From: a virus
DNA length: 28,950 nucleotides
IMG/VR virus record: IMGVR_UViG_3300012351_000024
Location: 1-28,950 of that record
Direction: 5' to 3' (one strand)
The position numbers and the translations under genes were made by a program. Shown here in pieces: positions 27,979 through 28,950 of this stretch. The notes under the pieces were generated by a model that saw only the letters and a list, made by a program, of their open reading frames with translations, did no database searches and was not told where the DNA came from. Within the stretch, counting starts at the first letter, position 1. Each line of letters opens with the position of its first letter.

Positions 27979-28441
27979 TAAACAATTGCAGCGGTTCATA
28001 TCCAGATATGAAGTAGATGCAACTGGGTGCTGGCTATGGACTTGGAGAAAAACAAACAAGGGCTATGGAATATTCTATTGCAAAGGTGAACGGTCAGCGC
28101 ATAGGATATCCTATCTTCACTACAAGGGCTTAATACCAGAAGGATTAGAATTAGATCATCTTTGCCGTAAGCCAGCTTGCGTAAACCCAGATCATCTTGA
28201 GGCAGTAACTCATAGAGAGAATATTCTTCGCAGTCCTATTGTCCCAATGGCAATAAATGCAACCGTTACACACTGCCCTAAAGGACATCCCTATGAAGGG
28301 TACAACCTCAAAGTTGAGCACGGTAGTCGCCTTTGTAGAGAATGCCGCAAGGAAGTAGACAGAAAACGTTACAAAAGGAACCCTCGGAAACGCCTGCAGC
28401 GACAAAAAGTATACAAGCAGAGAATAAGGGAAGGGGCGTAA
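27971..28441 (+). CDS. HNH homing-type endonuclease
   Basis: The 156-residue product starts MNDKQLQRFISRYEVDATGC and carries the HNH_3 core LELDHLCRKPACVNPDHLEA followed by VTHRENILR, with the DH and the downstream N-x-x-H. The C-terminus has a CPKGHP...CRECRK zinc site and a very basic tail. Such free-standing HNH nucleases spread by cutting uninvaded alleles. Its start lies inside the truncated gene (27889-27978) and an intact paralog of that gene follows three bases after its stop, so it appears to have inserted into or between duplicated genes. Confidence 0.85.
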   Translation: MNDKQLQRFISRYEVDATGCWLWTWRKTNKGYGIFYCKGERSAHRISYLHYKGLIPEGLELDHLCRKPACVNPDHLEAVTHRENILRSPIVPMAINATVTHCPKGHPYEGYNLKVEHGSRLCRECRKEVDRKRYKRNPRKRLQRQKVYKQRIREGA

Positions 28442-28443
28442 CT

Positions 28444-28767
28444 ATGGAAAATCTTGCTTACTTACAATCAATTGGAGTAACAGACCCAGAAGTGCAGCAA
28501 AAATGCCTAACTGCAATGGAGAAATATACTGACCACTGGTGGGAACCGGACGTTGACCCGCGCAAGTTTGCCTACTATCAACTCAATGAAGATTTGATGC
28601 TGTGTGCAAAATTCAGTCAGCTTCACGAGGCGGTAGAACTTCTGCTCGGGCGTCCTGTTTTCACTCACGAGTTTGGAAGCATTGGAAATGAAGCCTTACG
28701 TCAAGAGGCAGAGCGAGCCTGGGTCTATCAGGTAGGTTGCACTTCTGAGGCAGAACGCCAGGAGTGA
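28444..28767 (+). CDS. Phage protein with in-frame stop before its end
   Basis: The 107-residue product starts MENLAYLQSIGVTDPEVQQK (GGAAGGGG upstream) and continues TDHWWEPDVDPRKFAYYQLN and LHEAVELLLGRPVFTHEFGS. After the TGA at 28765-28767 the same frame stays open for 27 codons (VIESIDKLRDWAKKNNKQII and so on) to a TAA at 28849, just before the next ribosome site, and no start codon lies between. The original protein was probably about 135 residues; the TGA is a nonsense change or readthrough point. Family unknown. Its N-terminus is shared with the fragment at 27889. Confidence 0.7.
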   Translation: MENLAYLQSIGVTDPEVQQKCLTAMEKYTDHWWEPDVDPRKFAYYQLNEDLMLCAKFSQLHEAVELLLGRPVFTHEFGSIGNEALRQEAERAWVYQVGCTSEAERQE

Positions 28768-28862
28768 GTTATTGAGTCCATCGACAAGCTACGAGACTGG
28801 GCAAAGAAAAACAATAAGCAGATCATCGATATCCAATTGCCCATGCAATAAAGGAGAAAATC

Positions 28863-28950
28863 ATGCAGCAAGCGTCCATAGAGCAGGTAACGGCTGCCTA
28901 TCAGCAAGCAGAAGAGTGGCGTAAGTTCAATCAGTGGGCGAACGAGTCCA
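28863..28950 (+). CDS. Start of a gene running off the window
   Basis: Behind AGGAGAAAATC an ATG opens MQQASIEQVTAAYQQAEEWR then KFNQWANES, 29 residues to the edge. The opening is helical and Gln/Ala-rich. Nothing more can be said of it. Confidence 0.6.
   Translation, partial: MQQASIEQVTAAYQQAEEWRKFNQWANES

Noticed and set aside
1-28950. CRISPR array or tRNA gene
   Set aside because: No regularly spaced repeats and no cloverleaf-like sequence were noticed on either strand; this was by eye only.

Overview
The window is phage or prophage DNA of a bacterium whose genes use ordinary Shine-Dalgarno sites and sigma-70-type promoters. The late-gene set (portal, two-part terminase, scaffold, major capsid protein), the two tyrosine recombinases and the tightly overlapping small genes all say temperate tailed phage. 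Moderate GC, a proline-rich N-terminus before a single membrane helix (24579-25181), and standalone RNAs resembling IS200/IS605 right ends remind me of Chloroflexi of the Ktedonobacter type. That assignment is an inference from style, not a match.

Layout. 1-10674 (minus) is one late/head operon. It reads from 10674 down to the capsid gene cut by the window start: small membrane proteins, DUF1003 protein, ParB-methyltransferase fusion, terminase small subunit, terminase ATPase and nuclease as two overlapping genes, portal, small head-region proteins, a family 2 glycosyltransferase, scaffold and major capsid protein. 10675-11345 is a control region with divergent promoters and two strong terminators. 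11343-12652 (plus) holds a secreted protein and a small Cys-containing protein. 12679-15578 (minus) holds accessory genes led by a promoter bearing four TGATACCA boxes and including a ribbon-helix-helix (RHH) regulator. 15801-19876 (minus) is a long translationally coupled operon: RHH regulator, two Cys-rich small proteins, tyrosine recombinase 1 and many small proteins. It is interrupted at 16371-16590 by a structured RNA-like element. 19883-19922 is a divergent promoter pair that also faces a second structured RNA (about 19929-20212). 20244-23465 (minus) is an early/recombination operon: SWIM-type zinc protein, Rad52-like annealing protein, small proteins, a broken HAD phosphatase and a small cytosine-C5 methyltransferase. 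23574-24477 (plus) holds an HTH regulator and two small proteins. 24579-25181 (minus) is a membrane-anchored protein. 25406-26017 (plus) is an endonuclease VII-like HNH gene between direct repeats. 26275-27234 (minus) is tyrosine recombinase 2. 27561-28950 (plus) holds an excisionase-like HTH protein, an HNH endonuclease splitting a paralogous gene, and two more genes.

Most striking points. (1) At 19634-20212 an RHH gene and a roughly 280-nt structured RNA are fired from near-consensus overlapping divergent promoters that share a palindrome; the RNA ends in a hairpin like the right end of IS200/IS605 elements, yet no tnpB or iscB is present. (2) A second RNA of this style (16371-16590) abuts a 22-codon fragment of a gene whose intact paralog lies just on the other side; an HNH gene at 27971-28441 shows the same fragment-element-paralog layout. 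(3) Two copies of the same promoter/operator module flank the HTH regulator at 23633-23938. (4) Three transcription units carry a strong terminator directly against the ribosome binding site, suggesting antitermination control. (5) Four reading frames are interrupted (terminase, HAD phosphatase, an amber-split zinc ribbon, a TGA-split phage protein), which points to prophage decay, recoding or sequence error.

I see no tRNA, rRNA or CRISPR array, and no certain attachment site.
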